Source: Oceanobacillus sojae | Lineage (GTDB): Bacteria; Bacillota; Bacilli; Bacillales; Amphibacillaceae | DNA: 64,000 nucleotides | Assembly: GCF_007991515.1 (NCBI RefSeq) | Contig: NZ_BJYM01000003.1 | Location: 62,001 to 126,000 of the forward strand | Direction: 5' to 3' | In this document: positions 61,323-64,000 of the stretch, one piece after another | Layout of the letters: each line of letters begins with the position of its first letter | How positions within the stretch are numbered: the stretch's first letter is position 1 | Translations under genes and position numbers: made by a program | The notes under the pieces: model-generated | Databases searched by the model: none | What the model was told of the DNA's origin: nothing | The model's input: only the letters and a program-made list of their open reading frames with translations

Positions 61323-62436
61323 TCATTGGAAAAAAATATTCATTCTTTTAGTATCGTTAATTTTATTAAGCGGCTGCTGGGATTCCAGAGATATTAATTA
61401 TCGTTCCACGCCTATTTTGATGGGGCTGACGAAAGATGAAGAGCTGTTTCATGTATATTTAATAATTCCAGTTTCAGTGATATCAGAACAGCGGAATTTG
61501 GCCAAAGTGGAAGGCAAGGGTGTTACGATTTTAGATGCAGTTGAGCAGCTTAAGAAAAAAATTGAAACAACAATTGATTTGGAACATATCGGGTTTATTG
61601 TTTTAGATGAAGAGTTAGGCAAAGAGGGGATAGAGAAAATAATAAATACCTTTATGAGAATGCGTGATGTACCTGCAACTCCAGCGATTGCATTTACAAA
61701 AGAGGATATGGATACCTATATTGACCAGATGATTAATACATTTCAAAAAGTAGGGGTACCTATATTCGGTTTCCTGGAAAAACAGACTGGCTGGGAAATA
61801 TATGCTCCTGAAGTCATTTTATGGGAGGTATATAGAGGTATTCATTCGTATACATCGGATATCTCCATACCGCTTATCAGTTCAAATAAAAACTTGGAAA
61901 TGGATTACTTTGGCGCATCCGTCCTCAAAGATGGAAAAATTGTTGAAACATTAGATTCTATAGAAGTCATGCTGATGAATTTGTTAAATAATGAAGAAAA
62001 TGTTATTAAAACATTTGTGACGATTGACGATACAACCAATGTGGAGCTCGTTGAAAGAGATGTAGAATACGATTACAATTTTAAAGGAGAGGAAATTGAT
62101 CTGACTATACGGTTAGAATTCGTATTGATCGTTTCCGAAGCAGAGGATCATTTAAATGATAAGGATATTCAGAAAATGTTTGAAGAAAAGATGAGACAAG
62201 ATACCCTTAAACTGGTGAAAAAAGTTCAGGACAAACATGCAGATGTATTAGGAATAAGCAACCGGATCAGAAAAAATTATACTAATGCAGAGCTGAAAAA
62301 CTTTCTTGAAGAAATATATCCAAACATAAATGTTGATGTAGATGTGGAAGCAGTAATCGAAAATAATGGTAAGTTAAGAAACTTAAATAATGACGATTTT
62401 GAAGACTGGGATAAGGAAAAGCAGGAACAGGACTAG
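61312..62436 (+). CDS. spore germination receptor C subunit (Ger(x)C lipoprotein)
   Basis: A 374-residue lipoprotein. The signal peptide ends in ILLSGCWDSRDI, the classical Ger(x)C lipobox. The mature part follows the GerC pattern with KIINTFMRMRDVPATPAIAF and a C-terminal helical bundle (KMFEEKMRQDTLKLVKKVQ). The acidic tail (NDDFEDWDKEKQEQD) is unusual. It overlaps gerB and ends the operon before a terminator. Confidence 0.93.
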   Translation: MKRNHWKKIFILLVSLILLSGCWDSRDINYRSTPILMGLTKDEELFHVYLIIPVSVISEQRNLAKVEGKGVTILDAVEQLKKKIETTIDLEHIGFIVLDEELGKEGIEKIINTFMRMRDVPATPAIAFTKEDMDTYIDQMINTFQKVGVPIFGFLEKQTGWEIYAPEVILWEVYRGIHSYTSDISIPLISSNKNLEMDYFGASVLKDGKIVETLDSIEVMLMNLLNNEENVIKTFVTIDDTTNVELVERDVEYDYNFKGEEIDLTIRLEFVLIVSEAEDHLNDKDIQKMFEEKMRQDTLKLVKKVQDKHADVLGISNRIRKNYTNAELKNFLEEIYPNINVDVDVEAVIENNGKLRNLNNDDFEDWDKEKQEQD

Positions 62437-62446
62437 TTTTAAAGAT

Positions 62447-62483
62447 GAATCCAGTTACCATGAGAATGGCAGCTGGATTTTTT
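62447..62483 (+). terminator. terminator of the germination operon
   Basis: AATCCAG and CTGGATT pair around an 18-nt partly self-complementary loop (ACCAT/ATGGC) and are followed by six T residues. Confidence 0.75.
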
Positions 62484-62697
62484 AATCATTTCTAAATTGC
62501 TATTAATTCAATGGATTATCGAAATTTAATGTGAAAAACAGGTAGAGGGAGGTTCAAATCGGAGAAATTGTAGAAAAGATTACACAATGAGAAGAGTTAA
62601 TCAAAATCTGTCTGCAGAGATTTTCTGATGGGCTTATTAAAGTAATTCTCTGGAACATGTGATAAAATCGATATATATAAATCTTGGAGGGATAGCT

Positions 62698-63186
62698 ATG
62701 TTTGGGAAGCTTTTTAAAAAGAAAGAGAATCAGGAAATTGAATTATTTGCTCCAGTTGATGGAGAAGTAATCCCTTTGGAAGAAGTGCCTGATCCAGTAT
62801 TCGCTGAAAAAATGATGGGAGACGGAATTGCTATTAAACCATCTAATGGAAAAGTTGTATCACCAGTTGATGGGGATATTGTACAAGCGTTCCCGACAAA
62901 GCATGCAGTAGGGATTAAAGCTGATAATGGAGCGGAAATTTTAATTCATATTGGTTTAGAAACAGTTGCTTTGAATGGAGAAGGATTCACAATCCATGTC
63001 AAAGAAGGAGATAAAGTGAAAAAAGGTGATGCACTTGTTGATGTGGATTTGGCAATTGTAGGTGAAAAAGCTGTAAGTACTGTAACACCAATGCTTGTTA
63101 CGAATATGAGTGATATCGAAGCTTTAAATAAACAAGATGTGAAGCAAGTTCAAGCAGGAGAAGATGTTGTTATTACTGTTAAATAA
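62698..63186 (+). CDS. crr: PTS glucose-type enzyme IIA
   Basis: A 162-residue cytoplasmic phosphotransferase. The phosphorylated His lies in ILIHIGLETVALNG and the assisting His in FPTKHAVGIKADNG, with APVDGEVIPLEEVPDPVFAEKMMGDGIAI typical of Crr-type IIA. It receives phosphate from HPr and passes it to IIB domains. Because malP lacks IIA, this protein is its likely donor. ATG 62698 follows CTTGGAGGG; the upstream in-frame stretch to 62659 has no site. It is monocistronic. Confidence 0.94.
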   Translation: MFGKLFKKKENQEIELFAPVDGEVIPLEEVPDPVFAEKMMGDGIAIKPSNGKVVSPVDGDIVQAFPTKHAVGIKADNGAEILIHIGLETVALNGEGFTIHVKEGDKVKKGDALVDVDLAIVGEKAVSTVTPMLVTNMSDIEALNKQDVKQVQAGEDVVITVK

Positions 63187-63249
63187 AAGGAATTCGCAGT
63201 AAAAATAATTTTACCAGTCCTGCTGGAAAGAAAACAGGAGATTTATAAA

Positions 63250-63291
63250 GAAGCAGCAGTCCGCTTTGAAGTGAAAGGCTGTTGCTTTTTT
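63250..63291 (+). terminator. terminator of the EIIA gene
   Basis: AAGCAGCAGTCC and GGCTGTTGCTT pair imperfectly and are followed by TTTTTT. It lies 65 nt after the stop codon. Confidence 0.8.
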
Positions 63292-63462
63292 ATATCTTTT
63301 CCGATACGACGGAAAAATGTAAAATACAGCTTAATTATTACGCAAAAACGTAGACAATTAGCAGCTAAAATAACAGTAAAATAGTAAACAAAAACGCATG
63401 ATGATTAATATCTGCGCGATTTCGTTTTTTGTCTACTTCATTTTTTTACCGTAAGAAAAAGC

Positions 63463-63878
63463 TTATTCTTCTTTCGTTTTCCTATATCCGTAAAAGGTAC
63501 GAAACCCAATTCCTTCATAAAATAAGCGAGACGAACTGGTAGCAAGTAATTCAATTCTTACGTTTGGATATATATTATGCAGATAGTGAATAATTCTTTT
63601 TCCTAATCCTAAGCTCCTATACTGTTTGTCAATTAACAATTCACAAATAAATAGACTAACACGAGTGTCAATCCTCTTAGATAACCAACTATTCCGTGTC
63701 CCTGTATTTCAATAATGAGGGTTACATTGGAGTTTTTCCATGCTTCTTTTGTACTCAAATGATTTTCAACTAAATTAGACCAACCTTCTCTTTTATTTAA
63801 ATCTTGTATTTTACTGAAGTCTTTTTCTTCATATGGTCGAATAAATGCTTTTTCGTTGTTTTTTAAATCTATTTCCAT
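63463..63878 (-). pseudogene. GNAT acetyltransferase split by a one-base frameshift
   Basis: Reading leftward from ATG 63878 (after AAGGAATTC), residues 1-68 form the N-terminal half of a GNAT protein up to GHGIVGYLRGL. The frame then runs into a stop at 63633. From about 63660 a different frame continues the fold: VSLFICELLIDKQYRSLGLG, KRIIHYLHNIYP and SRLFYEGIGFRTF, ending at TAA 63463. Inserting one base near 63664 would restore about 138 residues. Either a true pseudogene or a sequencing error. Confidence 0.75.
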
Positions 63879-64000
63879 AATAGAATTCCTTCCTTAAAGA
63901 TATTCTTTTTTTAATTTCTTCATCATTTCTTTTATCTTTTCCTCTATTATTTATTTTGCGAGTATATAATGATCTTACTTAAAAATTGATATACCAGCAA

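Noticed and set aside
63380-63440. Terminator-like pairing before the GNAT pseudogene
   Set aside because: The arms (AAAAACG and CGTTTTTT) are short and mostly A/T with a long loop, so a real hairpin is doubtful.

Overview
The window reads as chromosome from a low-GC, endospore-forming member of the Bacillaceae, most like the Oceanobacillus/Virgibacillus group. The evidence is AT-rich DNA with strong GGAGG-type ribosome binding sites and frequent TTG/GTG starts, a tricistronic gerA-type spore germination operon, a YtxJ-type bacilliredoxin, a tenI-thiO-thiS-thiG-thiF operon behind a TPP riboswitch, and ribD-ribE-ribBA-ribH behind an FMN riboswitch. The genus is an inference. No rRNA, tRNA, CRISPR array, prophage or complete insertion sequence was seen.

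Layout. 1-4.3 kb: a zinc-ribbon protein, a WrbA-type quinone reductase behind a near-ideal promoter and long leader, a PepSY-like membrane protein, and a MerR/TipAS regulator with its operator-promoter. 4.3-8.4 kb: the thiazole branch of thiamine synthesis. 8.5-11 kb: DUF4256, a small non-autonomous transposon with intact target duplication, a Nudix protein, DUF3995 and a VOC protein. 11-20 kb: a secreted alkaline phosphatase with a LysM domain and Pho-box-like repeats, nucleotidyltransferases, HAD and Nudix enzymes, a WYL regulator followed by a DinB / AlkZ-like / HicB-DinB-like run, and a remnant of a phosphotransferase gene. 20-23 kb: a LysR regulator divergent from an EPSP synthase and an unknown gene. 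23-29 kb: a BCCT transporter, an unusual intergenic region with two opposed terminators, and the riboflavin operon. 29-38 kb: a MarR regulator with two ring-cleaving dioxygenase-like proteins, a YjjG-type nucleotidase, YtxJ, an alanine-dehydrogenase-like enzyme paired with a GltS-type symporter. 37.5-44 kb: a J-domain/TPR protein with a degenerate HPD motif, then a maltose-type regulon (phospho-alpha-glucosidase, EIICB, divergent RpiR regulator). 44-57 kb: a solitary Z1-domain ATPase with a TPR partner, DUF1963, methyltransferase, Crp-type regulator, HAD, class V aminotransferase, CueP-like lipoprotein, SNF2 helicase with a DUF3885-like partner, and an ECF sigma operon. 57-64 kb: a phosphatase, a membrane protein, the gerA operon, the glucose-type EIIA and a frameshifted GNAT gene.

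Connections. The alpha-glucoside EIICB has no IIA domain, so the separate IIA gene near the right end is its likely phosphate donor. The two riboswitch operons are complete expression units with leader terminators. Most of the other genes form one- to three-gene units separated by strong bidirectional terminators. No canonical defence island was recognised. The least explained units are the Z1-TPR pair, the SNF2-DUF3885 pair, the LysR-EPSPS-unknown cluster and the DinB/AlkZ-like cluster.
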